DNA from: an uncultured Eubacteriales bacterium
Lineage (GTDB): Bacteria; Bacillota; Clostridia; Oscillospirales; Acutalibacteraceae
Direction: 5' to 3'
Length of the DNA: 6,796 bases
NCBI GenBank assembly: GCA_900320925.1
Contig: ONUD01000257.1
Location: 1 to 6,796 of the forward strand
This document shows positions 1 to 5,763 of the stretch, piece by piece (position 1 is the first letter of the stretch; each line of letters begins with the position of its first letter). A model generated the notes under the pieces. That model was not told the DNA's origin and searched no databases. It was given only the letters and a program-made list of their open reading frames with translations. The position numbers and the translations under genes were made by a program.

Positions 1-110
1 CACCCATTTCGGCAAGGCTCATTGCCAACAATGCCAGCCTGAAACTGCGGAAAAAGGAAATTGAAACGCTTGCCGAAAAAATGGACGAGGAAAGGAAGAA
101 ATTGCAATGA
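1..110 (+). CDS. hisG: ATP phosphoribosyltransferase, 3' end only (short form)
   Basis: This is the last 35 codons of a gene that begins before the window, read from position 3 to a TGA at 108-110. The fragment starts PISARLIANNASLKLR, which matches the conserved C-terminal end of HisG, where 'ARLIAN' is followed by a short basic helix. HisG condenses ATP with PRPP in the first, feedback-controlled step of histidine synthesis. The protein ends about 30 residues after that motif, with a charged tail rich in Glu and Lys. This is where the short form (HisGS) ends; the long form carries a further regulatory domain of roughly 80 residues. HisGS enzymes need the partner HisZ, so hisZ is expected upstream or elsewhere (inference). 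The stop overlaps the hisD start as ATGA, which suggests translational coupling. The catalytic part is not visible. Confidence 0.88.
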   Translation, partial: PISARLIANNASLKLRKKEIETLAEKMDEERKKLQ

Positions 111-1411
111 TTAACATTATCAAGGCAGATGGAAAGGCAGAAACCGTATTTCTTTCTAAAATTGAAGAAAGAAGCAGAAATACCAATCAGGACGTAACAG
201 CAGTCGTCACGGAAATTATTAACAATGTACGTGACCGTGGCGATGAGGCTGTCAGGGAATATACAGTCAAGTTTGACGGAAAAGCCCCTGAATGCTTTGA
301 AGTGTCCAAAGAGGAAATGGAAGCCGCCATGCAGGAATGTGATCCGGCACTGATAGAAACAATCAAAAAAGCCGTTGACAATATCAGGGATTTCCATGCC
401 CGTCAGAAACAGCAGAGCTGGCTGACCACGAAAGAGAATGGTGTCATCATGGGACAGCGTGTCAGAGGTCTTTCAAGAGTAGGTTTGTATGTGCCTGGCG
501 GTACAGCAGCGTATCCGTCCTCTGTACTGATGAATGCGATTCCTGCCAAAATTGCAGGAGTGAAAGAATTGGTCATGGTAACGCCTCCCATGAAAGACGG
601 CAAACCCAATCCCAATATCATGGCAGCCGCCGTGATTGCAGGAGTGGACAGGGTATTTTTAATGGGCGGTGCTCAGGCAGTGGCAGCGTTGGCATACGGT
701 ACGGAAAGTGTGCCCAAGGTGGATAAAATTGTCGGTCCGGGCAATATCTTTGTAGCAACGGCAAAAAAACTGCTGTACGGAAACGTGGATATTGACATGA
801 TCGCAGGACCGAGTGAAATACTGGTGCTGGCAGATGAAACGGCAAATCCGAAATTCCTTGCCGCTGACCTGATGTCACAGGCAGAGCATGACAGACTGGC
901 TTCTGCCATTATGGTGACAACTTCTGAAACATTGGCGGAAGAAACCGTTTCCCAGATTGAACGACAGGTGCAAATGCTTTCCCGTCGTGAGATTATTGAA
1001 GAGTCCCTGACGAATTATGGTGTGATTATCGTGTGTGATACCATGGATAAGGCTGTGGCACTGGCCAATGCATTAGCTCCCGAACACTTGGAAGTATGCT
1101 GTCAGAATCCGATGGAATATATCGGCAGATTGGATAATGCCGGTTCGGTCTTTCTGGGCAGCTATTCCCCCGAACCGCTGGGAGATTATTTTGCAGGTCC
1201 GAACCATGTCCTGCCGACAAGCGGTACCGCAAGATTTTTCTCACCGCTGTCCGTTGACAGCTTTGTCAAAAAGTCCAGCTTTATCTATTATACGGAAAAT
1301 GCTCTTGACAGAGATAAAGAAGATATTGTACGCTTTGCCAATGCAGAGGGTCTGACGGCACACGCCAATTCCATTCTTGTCCGTTATGAAGAGAAAAGAG
1401 GAGAATGCTGA
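107..1411 (+). CDS. hisD: Histidinol dehydrogenase
   Basis: This 434-residue protein has the usual length for HisD, the cytosolic NAD-dependent enzyme that oxidises L-histidinol through histidinal to histidine in the last two steps of the pathway. The family signature is present at about residues 228-261 (IDMIAGPSEI... ending QAEH). The zinc ligands known from the E. coli enzyme line up at Q258, H261, D360 and H419, and the catalytic Glu-His pair is at E326-H327 in APEHLEV, so the enzyme looks intact. VGLYVPGGTAAYPSS (about 125-139) and the glycine-rich segment at 209-213 fit the nucleotide-binding fold. The ATG overlaps the hisG stop by 4 nt and has a purine-rich Shine-Dalgarno (AGGAAAGGAAG, 88-98). 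Its own TGA overlaps the hisC start by one base, so hisG, hisD and hisC look coupled. Confidence 0.97.
   Translation: MINIIKADGKAETVFLSKIEERSRNTNQDVTAVVTEIINNVRDRGDEAVREYTVKFDGKAPECFEVSKEEMEAAMQECDPALIETIKKAVDNIRDFHARQKQQSWLTTKENGVIMGQRVRGLSRVGLYVPGGTAAYPSSVLMNAIPAKIAGVKELVMVTPPMKDGKPNPNIMAAAVIAGVDRVFLMGGAQAVAALAYGTESVPKVDKIVGPGNIFVATAKKLLYGNVDIDMIAGPSEILVLADETANPKFLAADLMSQAEHDRLASAIMVTTSETLAEETVSQIERQVQMLSRREIIEESLTNYGVIIVCDTMDKAVALANALAPEHLEVCCQNPMEYIGRLDNAGSVFLGSYSPEPLGDYFAGPNHVLPTSGTARFFSPLSVDSFVKKSSFIYYTENALDRDKEDIVRFANAEGLTAHANSILVRYEEKRGEC
1397..1403 (+). promoter_or_regulatory. Ribosome binding site that sets the hisC start
   Basis: AGAGGAG lies inside the end of hisD. It is 7 nt from the ATG at 1411 but only 1 nt from the in-frame ATG at 1405, so 1411 is the workable start. 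Confidence 0.75.
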
Positions 1412-2493
1412 TGTCCTATACATTATGTGAAAAAGTCAGAGAATTGGAGCCTTATGAACCTATTACGGGAAATTACAGGATTCGTCTGGATGCCAATGAA
1501 TCCTTTTATGCCATGCCGGAGGTAATCCGTGAGGAAATGAAAGCTGTCATTGATACACTGCCGTTTCATCGTTATCCTGACCCCTCTGCCAAAAAATTAG
1601 CAGCGGCATTCGCGGCATTTTATGATATTGCCGCTGAAAATGTCACGGTCACAAACGGTTCCGATGAAGTATTGTATCTGCTGGCTTCCGCCATGCTGCA
1701 AAGAGGAAGCAGGGTCATGGTGACAGAACCGGATTTCTCCATGTACCGTTTTTATTCCTTTTTGTCGGAAAATGAAGTGATTGCCTTCCAAAAGGACGAT
1801 AACCTACAAATCAATGTGGACGAACTGATACAGGCTGTCAATGAAACGAAGGCAGATATGTTGATTTTTTCCAACCCCTGTAATCCGACAGGACAGGGCA
1901 TTACCGCCGCAGAGGCACGAAAACTGGTCAGAAGCGTGAATGCTTTAGTGGTGCTGGATGAGGCTTACATGGATTTCTGGCATGAATCCCTTTTGCGGGA
2001 AGCCGCCGATTATGAAAATCTTATCGTGCTGAAAACTGCTTCAAAGGCAGTCGGAGCAGCGGCTATCCGTTCCGGCTTTGCGGTTGCCAACAAGACATTG
2101 ACCCGTGCTTTGCAGGCGGTCAAGTCGCCCTATAATGTCAACACGCTGACACAGGAGATGGGAACAGTCATTTACCGCCACAAGGAACTTTTACAGGAAC
2201 GGTGCATACAAATTGTGGAGAATACCAAACATCTGTATGAATCCCTGCTTGCTTTGAAAGAACAGTACAAAATGCCTGTCGAAATCGCAGAGCCTTGTGC
2301 CAACTTTGTCTTTATGAGGGCAGAGTTTGCCAAAGAGATATATGAGTATCTGCTGAACAACGGCATTGCCGTCAGATTTTTCAAAAATCCCTGTGCATTG
2401 CGTATCACTGCGGGCAGTGAAGAGGAAAACCAGGAACTGTTACGCTGTCTGGAAAAATATATTGTAGAACAATATATCTACGTAAGTATATAA
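1411..2493 (+). CDS. hisC: Histidinol-phosphate aminotransferase
   Basis: This is a fold-type I, PLP-dependent aminotransferase that exchanges the amino group between glutamate and imidazole acetol phosphate to give histidinol phosphate. From the ATG at 1411 it is 360 residues, normal for HisC. Visible hallmarks are RLDANES near the N-terminus (about 25-31), the cofactor phosphate segment GSDE (83-86), SNPCNPTG (154-161), DEAYMDF (183-189) with the conserved Asp and Tyr that contact PLP, the Schiff-base lysine K212 in TASKAVG, and the carboxylate-binding arginine R331 in LRITAG. The position in a his block separates it from related aspartate-family aminotransferases. An in-frame ATG at 1405 would add two residues but sits too close to the Shine-Dalgarno. 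The TGATG overlap with hisD suggests coupled translation. The last codons, read as YIYVSI, are AT-rich and contain inverted repeats. Confidence 0.95.
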   Translation: MSYTLCEKVRELEPYEPITGNYRIRLDANESFYAMPEVIREEMKAVIDTLPFHRYPDPSAKKLAAAFAAFYDIAAENVTVTNGSDEVLYLLASAMLQRGSRVMVTEPDFSMYRFYSFLSENEVIAFQKDDNLQINVDELIQAVNETKADMLIFSNPCNPTGQGITAAEARKLVRSVNALVVLDEAYMDFWHESLLREAADYENLIVLKTASKAVGAAAIRSGFAVANKTLTRALQAVKSPYNVNTLTQEMGTVIYRHKELLQERCIQIVENTKHLYESLLALKEQYKMPVEIAEPCANFVFMRAEFAKEIYEYLLNNGIAVRFFKNPCALRITAGSEEENQELLRCLEKYIVEQYIYVSI

Positions 2494-2551
2494 CTTTTTG
2501 GGAATATGTGTTAAAAATATGGCAATTTCCGAAAGAATCTCCATTTTTCTG

Positions 2552-2580
2552 TTTACAAATGCTTCAAAATACGTTATACT
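2552..2580 (+). promoter_or_regulatory. Internal vegetative (sigma-A type) promoter for hisBAIE
   Basis: The -35 box TTTACA (2552-2557) matches the TTGACA consensus at 5 of 6 positions. After an ideal 17-nt spacer, the -10 box TATACT (2575-2580) matches TATAAT at 5 of 6. Transcription would start near 2586-2588, giving a leader of about 27 nt before the hisB ATG. The surroundings are AT-rich. Because it lies in the one long gap of the cluster, it probably lets hisBAIE (and perhaps queA) be expressed without hisGDC. This is a prediction from sequence alone. Confidence 0.72.
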
Positions 2581-2598
2581 AAATTCGCAATCATTCAA

Positions 2599-2605
2599 AA
2601 GGTGG
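2599..2605 (+). promoter_or_regulatory. Ribosome binding site that sets the hisB start
   Basis: AAGGTGG differs by one base from the ideal AAGGAGG and is 8 nt from the ATG at 2614. An in-frame GTG at 2602 lies inside this site and so cannot be the start that uses it. Confidence 0.8.
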
Positions 2606-2613
2606 CAGGAACT

Positions 2614-3192
2614 ATGCGTACAGCAATCATTGACAGAAAAACCAAGGAAACTGATATTCATGTGGCACTGAATCTGGATGGGGGAGAAACCTGCATCTCT
2701 ACCGGCATCGGATTCTTTGACCATATGCTCACAGCCTTTTCTGTACACGGTGGTTTTGGACTTACCGTGAAAACCGTGGGCGATCTGCACGTGGACTGCC
2801 ATCATACGGTCGAGGATACCGGAATTGTAATCGGTAAGGCATTCCACGAGGCTTTGAAGGATAAAAGCGGTATTGCAAGATTCGGATCATTCTATGTGCC
2901 GATGGATGAGGCACTTGCGTTTTGCTCTCTGGACATCAGTGAAAGACCGTTTCTGGTATTTGAAGCGGTATTCCCCGAAGAAAAAATCGGCGGCTATGAC
3001 AGCTGTATGACCGAGGAGTTTATGAGGGCATTTGCCTACAATGCAGGCATTACGCTTCACTTAAAGTCTTGCTACGGGAAAAATTCACACCATATGACCG
3101 AGGCACTGTATAAAGCACTGGCACACGCTCTGAAAGCGGCTGTCAGGCTTACCAATACAGACAAGCCACTCTCTACAAAAGGTGTTTTATGA
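2614..3192 (+). CDS. hisB: Imidazoleglycerol-phosphate dehydratase (monofunctional)
   Basis: HisB removes water from imidazoleglycerol phosphate to give imidazole acetol phosphate, the HisC substrate. From the ATG at 2614 it is 192 residues, about the family norm. It has the paired metal-binding motifs of this manganese enzyme: GFFDHM (33-38), HHTVED (63-68), VPMDEALA (95-102) and HHMTEA (159-164), followed by the typical C-terminus LSTKGVL. The protein is the dehydratase only. It has no N-terminal phosphatase domain like that of E. coli HisB, so histidinol-phosphate phosphatase must be encoded elsewhere (inference; in Firmicutes this is often a PHP-family HisK). It is first after the internal promoter, and hisA follows after 14 nt, whereas many bacteria have hisH at that place. 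Confidence 0.96.
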   Translation: MRTAIIDRKTKETDIHVALNLDGGETCISTGIGFFDHMLTAFSVHGGFGLTVKTVGDLHVDCHHTVEDTGIVIGKAFHEALKDKSGIARFGSFYVPMDEALAFCSLDISERPFLVFEAVFPEEKIGGYDSCMTEEFMRAFAYNAGITLHLKSCYGKNSHHMTEALYKALAHALKAAVRLTNTDKPLSTKGVL

Positions 3193-3206
3193 AAGGTTGA
3201 TAGATT

Positions 3207-3941
3207 ATGTTAGTATTGCCCGCTATTGATATAAAGGATGGAAATTGTGTTCGTTTGTACAGGGGAGATTATTCCACGGTACATAAGGTGGCAGAAAGTG
3301 CCGTGGAAACAGCAAAAGAGTTTGAAAAAGCCGGTGCAGAGTTTATGCACATGGTTGACCTTGACGGTGCCAAGGACGGCAAAAGAGTGAATTCTGACTT
3401 GATTCTTGATGTCAGAAACAATTGCCGCCTGAAAATCGAGGTCGGGGGCGGTATCAGGGATATGGAAGCGGTGGATTTCTACCTTGCCAACGGGATTGAC
3501 AGGGTGATTCTGGGGTCAGCCGCCATCAGAAATCCTGCTTTTGTCAAGGAGGCAGTCAAAAAGTATGCCTCACAGATTGCAGTCAGTATTGATGCACTCA
3601 ATGGCATGGTCTCCGCTGATGGCTGGACGGATACCTCGGAAATCAATTACATTGAACTTGCCAAGCAGATGGAGGATATCGGTGTGCAGTACCTTATCTT
3701 TACCGATATTTCCAAAGATGGTATGCTGTCGGGTCCGAATCTGACCATGCTCGACGAGCTGAAAGCCTCTGTTCACTGCCATATCATTGCATCGGGCGGT
3801 GTGTCCAACCTGAAAGACATCCTGAACCTTTCGGCACTGGATATTTACGGGGCAATCAGCGGCAAGGCAATCTATACAGGTGCTTTGGATCTTTCAAGAG
3901 CCATTGAGGTTGCCAAGGCCGCCGCCAAAAGAAAAGCATAA
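3207..3941 (+). CDS. hisA: Phosphoribosyl-formimino-AICAR-phosphate (ProFAR) isomerase
   Basis: This 244-residue (beta/alpha)8-barrel protein catalyses the Amadori rearrangement of ProFAR to PRFAR. The two catalytic aspartates of the family are D8 (LPAIDIKDG) and D129 (SIDALNG). The phosphate-binding motifs of the two half-barrels are at GGGIRD (80-85) with GSAA (103-106), and ASGGVS (195-200) with GKAIYTG (219-225). VDLDGA (50-55) and TDISKDGM (166-173) mark it as HisA rather than its paralogue HisF. I see nothing that indicates the bifunctional HisA/TrpF form (PriA), but that cannot be settled by eye. A modest Shine-Dalgarno, AAAGG (3192-3196), lies 10 nt before the ATG. hisI follows after 12 nt, with no hisF in between, although the product PRFAR is the substrate of HisF-HisH. 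Confidence 0.95.
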   Translation: MLVLPAIDIKDGNCVRLYRGDYSTVHKVAESAVETAKEFEKAGAEFMHMVDLDGAKDGKRVNSDLILDVRNNCRLKIEVGGGIRDMEAVDFYLANGIDRVILGSAAIRNPAFVKEAVKKYASQIAVSIDALNGMVSADGWTDTSEINYIELAKQMEDIGVQYLIFTDISKDGMLSGPNLTMLDELKASVHCHIIASGGVSNLKDILNLSALDIYGAISGKAIYTGALDLSRAIEVAKAAAKRKA

Positions 3942-3945
3942 GGAG
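3940..3945 (+). promoter_or_regulatory. Ribosome binding site that sets the hisI start
   Basis: AAGGAG overlaps the hisA stop codon. It is 8 nt from the ATG at 3954 and only 2 nt from the in-frame TTG at 3948, so the ATG is preferred. Confidence 0.75.
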
Positions 3946-3953
3946 TTTTGGAA

Positions 3954-4280
3954 ATGTACGAGTTCATCGAGGACTATTTTCAAAAGGCAGAGCTGCTGCC
4001 TGCCATTATACAGGAAAAGGATACAGGAGAAGTACTCATGCTTGCCTATATGAACAGGGAATCTATGCGGAAAACCTTTGAAACAGGCTATACATGGTTC
4101 TACAGCCGTTCCCGACAGGAACTGTGGAACAAGGGAGCAACCAGTGGTCACTTGCAGAAAGTGGTGGATATCAAGGGTGACTGTGACAAGGATACGTTAC
4201 TTGTCATCGTGGAACAGACGGGTGCCGCCTGTCATACAGGAAGCCATTCTTGCTTCTTCCATGAACTCTGGAAAAAATAA
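3954..4280 (+). CDS. hisI: Phosphoribosyl-AMP cyclohydrolase
   Basis: HisI opens the adenine ring of phosphoribosyl-AMP to form ProFAR, the HisA substrate. The protein is 108 residues, the size of a stand-alone cyclohydrolase without a HisE domain. Family motifs are LMLAYMNRES (28-37), WFYSRSRQELWNKGATSGH (48-66), the metal-binding DCDKDT (76-81) and GAACHTGSHSCFF (90-102). The three zinc-binding cysteines are C77, C93 and C100, and the magnesium-binding aspartates are D76, D78 and D80. All key residues are present. The start at 3954 is chosen from the Shine-Dalgarno spacing. hisE follows after 12 nt as a separate gene, so the two activities that are fused in many bacteria are split here but kept adjacent. 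Confidence 0.96.
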   Translation: MYEFIEDYFQKAELLPAIIQEKDTGEVLMLAYMNRESMRKTFETGYTWFYSRSRQELWNKGATSGHLQKVVDIKGDCDKDTLLVIVEQTGAACHTGSHSCFFHELWKK

Positions 4281-4292
4281 GGGGGAATTAAA

Positions 4293-4616
4293 ATGAATGA
4301 ACTTTATGATTTGTATCAGACCATTCTCGACAGAAAGCAAAACAAGCAGGAAGGTTCTTATACCTGCTATCTGTTTGAAAAGGGTCTTGATAAAATACTG
4401 AAAAAAGTGGGGGAGGAGTGTTCGGAAACCATCATTGCTGCCAAAAACGGTGACAATCAGGAAACCGTGCTTGAAATATCCGACCTCATCTATCACCTGT
4501 TTGTGATGATGGCAGAGCAGGGCATTGAAGTGGACGATGTGATGAACGAGCTTGCCAAACGCAGTCAGAAAACGGGCAATCTGAAAACATTCCACCAAGT
4601 GGATAAAAATACCTGA
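4293..4616 (+). CDS. hisE: Phosphoribosyl-ATP pyrophosphohydrolase
   Basis: HisE removes pyrophosphate from PR-ATP, the HisG product, giving the PR-AMP used by HisI. At 107 residues it is a stand-alone enzyme of the all-alpha MazG-like NTP pyrophosphohydrolase superfamily. GSYTCYLFEKGLDKILKKVG (21-40) is the classic HisE segment. It continues into EECSE (41-45) and later EISDLIYHL (61-69), which together supply the acidic metal ligands E41, E42, E45, E61 and D64. A strong Shine-Dalgarno (AAGGGGGA, 4279-4286) lies 6 nt before the ATG. It is the last his gene here. The usual Clostridial order (hisE after hisI) is kept even though hisH and hisF are missing from the block. Confidence 0.95.
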   Translation: MNELYDLYQTILDRKQNKQEGSYTCYLFEKGLDKILKKVGEECSETIIAAKNGDNQETVLEISDLIYHLFVMMAEQGIEVDDVMNELAKRSQKTGNLKTFHQVDKNT

Positions 4617-4621
4617 TAAGG

Positions 4622-4650
4622 CAATATCCCCTGAGTTTCAGGGGATATTG
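4622..4650 (+). terminator. Perfect 13-bp hairpin between hisE and queA (terminator-like, no T-run)
   Basis: CAATATCCCCTGA (4622-4634) and TCAGGGGATATTG (4638-4650) are exact reverse complements around a 3-nt GTT loop. The upper stem has four consecutive G-C pairs, so it should be very stable in RNA. It begins 6 nt after the hisE stop. The sequence that follows (TGCTGTAG) has no T-tract, and neither strand has one directly beside the stem, so it is not a textbook intrinsic terminator. It may be a leaky terminator, a barrier protecting the his mRNA 3' end, or a processing site. The hairpin is certain as sequence; its role is not. Confidence 0.5.
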
Positions 4651-4658
4651 TGCTGTAG

Positions 4659-4664
4659 AAAGGA
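4659..4664 (+). promoter_or_regulatory. Ribosome binding site that sets the queA start
   Basis: AAAGGA lies 7 nt before the ATG at 4672. The open frame extends upstream to a TTG at 4648, but that codon is within the right arm of the hairpin and has no ribosome binding site. Confidence 0.7.
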
Positions 4665-4671
4665 AAAGGAT

Positions 4672-5715
4672 ATGAAAACAAGTGACTTTTATTATGAACT
4701 GCCGGAAGAACTGATTGCCCAAACACCGCTGGAACCTCGTGACAGCTCCCGACTGCTCGTCATGGACAGGGATACGGGGGAATTGGCACATCGGCATTTC
4801 TATGATATATTGGACTATCTGCATCAAGGTGATTGCTTGATCTTAAATGATTCCAGAGTGTTGCCTGCCCGTATTTATGGCACGAAGGACGGAACAGGAG
4901 CCAATGTGGAGTTTTTGTTGCTTAGGCAGATAGAAAATAAACGATGGGAAACGCTTGTGAAACCGGGTAAAAAAGCTCGTGAGGGAGCCACTTTTACTTT
5001 TGGAAACGGACTGATGACCTGCACCGTTTTAGAAGTCAAGGAAGATGGCAACAGAATCGTGGATTTCGATTGTGAGGGCAGTTTTTTTGAAAATCTTGAC
5101 AAACTCGGTCAAATGCCCCTGCCGCCGTATATCCATGAAAAACTGAAAGATAAAGAGCGTTATCAGACCGTATATAGCCGTGAATTGGGATCTGCTGCTG
5201 CACCTACTGCCGGCTTGCACTTTACAAAAGAACTTCTGCAAAAAGCCAAAGAAAAAGGTGTGAATATAGGGTTTGTGACGCTCCATGTGGGACTCGGAAC
5301 ATTCCGTCCGGTCAAGGTGGATGACGTGACAAACCATAAAATGCACTCGGAACATTACGAACTGCCGGAAGCAACCGCAAGACTCATCAATGAAACCAAA
5401 CAGAACGGCGGCAGAGTGATTTCTGTGGGTACCACAAGCTGTCGGACACTGGAAACGGTTGCCAAAAAGGAGGGCTGTATCAAAGCCAGTGAAGGATGGA
5501 CGGATATTTTCAATTATCCGGGCTTTGAATTTAAGGTGTTGGATGGACTGATTACCAATTTTCACCTGCCAGAAAGCACGCAGATTATGCTGGTATCGGC
5601 ATTTGCAGGATTTGACCATGTGATGAATGCGTATCAGATTGCCGTAAAGGAGAAATATAGATTTTTCAGCTTTGGAGATGCCATGCTGATTGGACGAAGG
5701 ATCTTCCATCATTGA
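4672..5715 (+). CDS. queA: S-adenosylmethionine:tRNA ribosyltransferase-isomerase
   Basis: QueA moves the ribosyl group of SAM onto 7-aminomethyl-7-deazaguanine in the wobble position of tRNAs with GUN anticodons (Tyr, His, Asn, Asp), giving epoxyqueuosine. The protein is 347 residues from the ATG at 4672, normal for the family. Diagnostic motifs are all present: MKTSDFYYELPEELIAQTPL at the N-terminus, NDSRVLPARIYG (59-70), PTAGLHF (178-184), LHVGLGTFRPV (204-214), MHSE (224-227), GTTSCRTLE (253-261), TNFHLPES (295-302) and FGDAMLI (334-340). It lies 55 nt after hisE across a strong hairpin, with no clear promoter of its own, so it may rely on partial read-through from hisBAIE. In many bacteria queA is followed by tgt (tRNA-guanine transglycosylase); here spoVAD follows instead. 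Confidence 0.97.
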   Translation: MKTSDFYYELPEELIAQTPLEPRDSSRLLVMDRDTGELAHRHFYDILDYLHQGDCLILNDSRVLPARIYGTKDGTGANVEFLLLRQIENKRWETLVKPGKKAREGATFTFGNGLMTCTVLEVKEDGNRIVDFDCEGSFFENLDKLGQMPLPPYIHEKLKDKERYQTVYSRELGSAAAPTAGLHFTKELLQKAKEKGVNIGFVTLHVGLGTFRPVKVDDVTNHKMHSEHYELPEATARLINETKQNGGRVISVGTTSCRTLETVAKKEGCIKASEGWTDIFNYPGFEFKVLDGLITNFHLPESTQIMLVSAFAGFDHVMNAYQIAVKEKYRFFSFGDAMLIGRRIFHH

Positions 5716-5718
5716 AAA

Positions 5719-5747
5719 GAATGAATCCTGTCAGTTCGGTTATACTA
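5719..5747 (+). promoter_or_regulatory. Putative forespore (sigma-G/sigma-F type) promoter of spoVAD
   Basis: GAATG (5719-5723) fits the sigma-G -35 consensus G[ACT]AT[AG]. After 17 nt, TATACTA (5741-5747) fits the sigma-G -10 consensus CAT[AT][ACT]TA at 6 of 7 positions. The slightly longer GGTTATACTA (5738-5747) also fits the sigma-F -10 pattern GGnnAnAnT. A vegetative -35 box is lacking at the matching distance (AGAATG). The consensus forms are from memory of B. subtilis work. The B. subtilis spoVA operon is sigma-G-dependent, which supports the call. Transcription would begin near 5753-5755, about 20 nt before the ATG. Confidence 0.5.
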
Positions 5748-5763
5748 ATAACGAATTGACAGG
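5727..5763 (+). repeat. Long imperfect inverted repeat over the spoVAD -10 and ribosome binding site
   Basis: CCTGTCA (5727-5733) is the exact reverse complement of TGACAGG (5757-5763). Inside it, G5734 faces T5756 (a G-U pair in RNA), TTCG (5735-5738) pairs with CGAA (5752-5755), G5739 bulges, and TTA (5740-5742) pairs with TAA (5749-5751), around the 6-nt loop TACTAA. That makes about 15 pairs with a single bulged base. The right arm takes up the first three bases of the AGGAGG ribosome binding site, and the loop and inner stem hold the proposed -10 box. There is no T-tract after it, so it does not look like a normal terminator. Confidence 0.65.

Larger units (their letters stand above)
2494..2613 (+). 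other. hisC-hisB intergenic region
   Basis: This 120-nt AT-rich gap is the only substantial break inside the his cluster; the other his junctions overlap or are 12-14 nt long. It holds a good vegetative-type promoter and the hisB ribosome binding site. A weak, mismatch-broken, mostly A-U stem can be drawn from 2513 to 2550, running into a T-rich stretch, but I do not count it as a convincing terminator. No small reading frame with a good ribosome binding site was found here, and I see no T-box or other leader structure. Confidence 0.7.

Noticed and set aside
2513..2550. Possible intrinsic terminator after hisC
   Set aside because: The stem AAAtATGG/CCATtTTT with inner AATT/GAAT has mismatches, an internal loop and mostly A-U pairs, and the T-rich stretch is partly inside the stem. 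It is too weak to call.
2602..2613. Upstream GTG start for hisB adding four residues
   Set aside because: The GTG lies inside the AAGGTGG ribosome binding site; the ATG at 2614 has ideal 8-nt spacing.
2440..2847. Minus-strand open frame across hisC, the gap and hisB
   Set aside because: It overlaps two clear genes and the promoter gap, and the translation has no recognisable motifs.
4581..4610. CTGAAA and TAAAAA as a queA promoter
   Set aside because: Each box matches consensus at only 4 of 6 positions and both lie in hisE coding sequence upstream of the strong hairpin.
5029..5712. Long open frame of 227 codons on the minus strand opposite queA
   Set aside because: It lies wholly within a well-conserved queA, starts near its 3' end without a convincing ribosome binding site, and its translation resembles no family I know. 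It is a shadow of the real gene.
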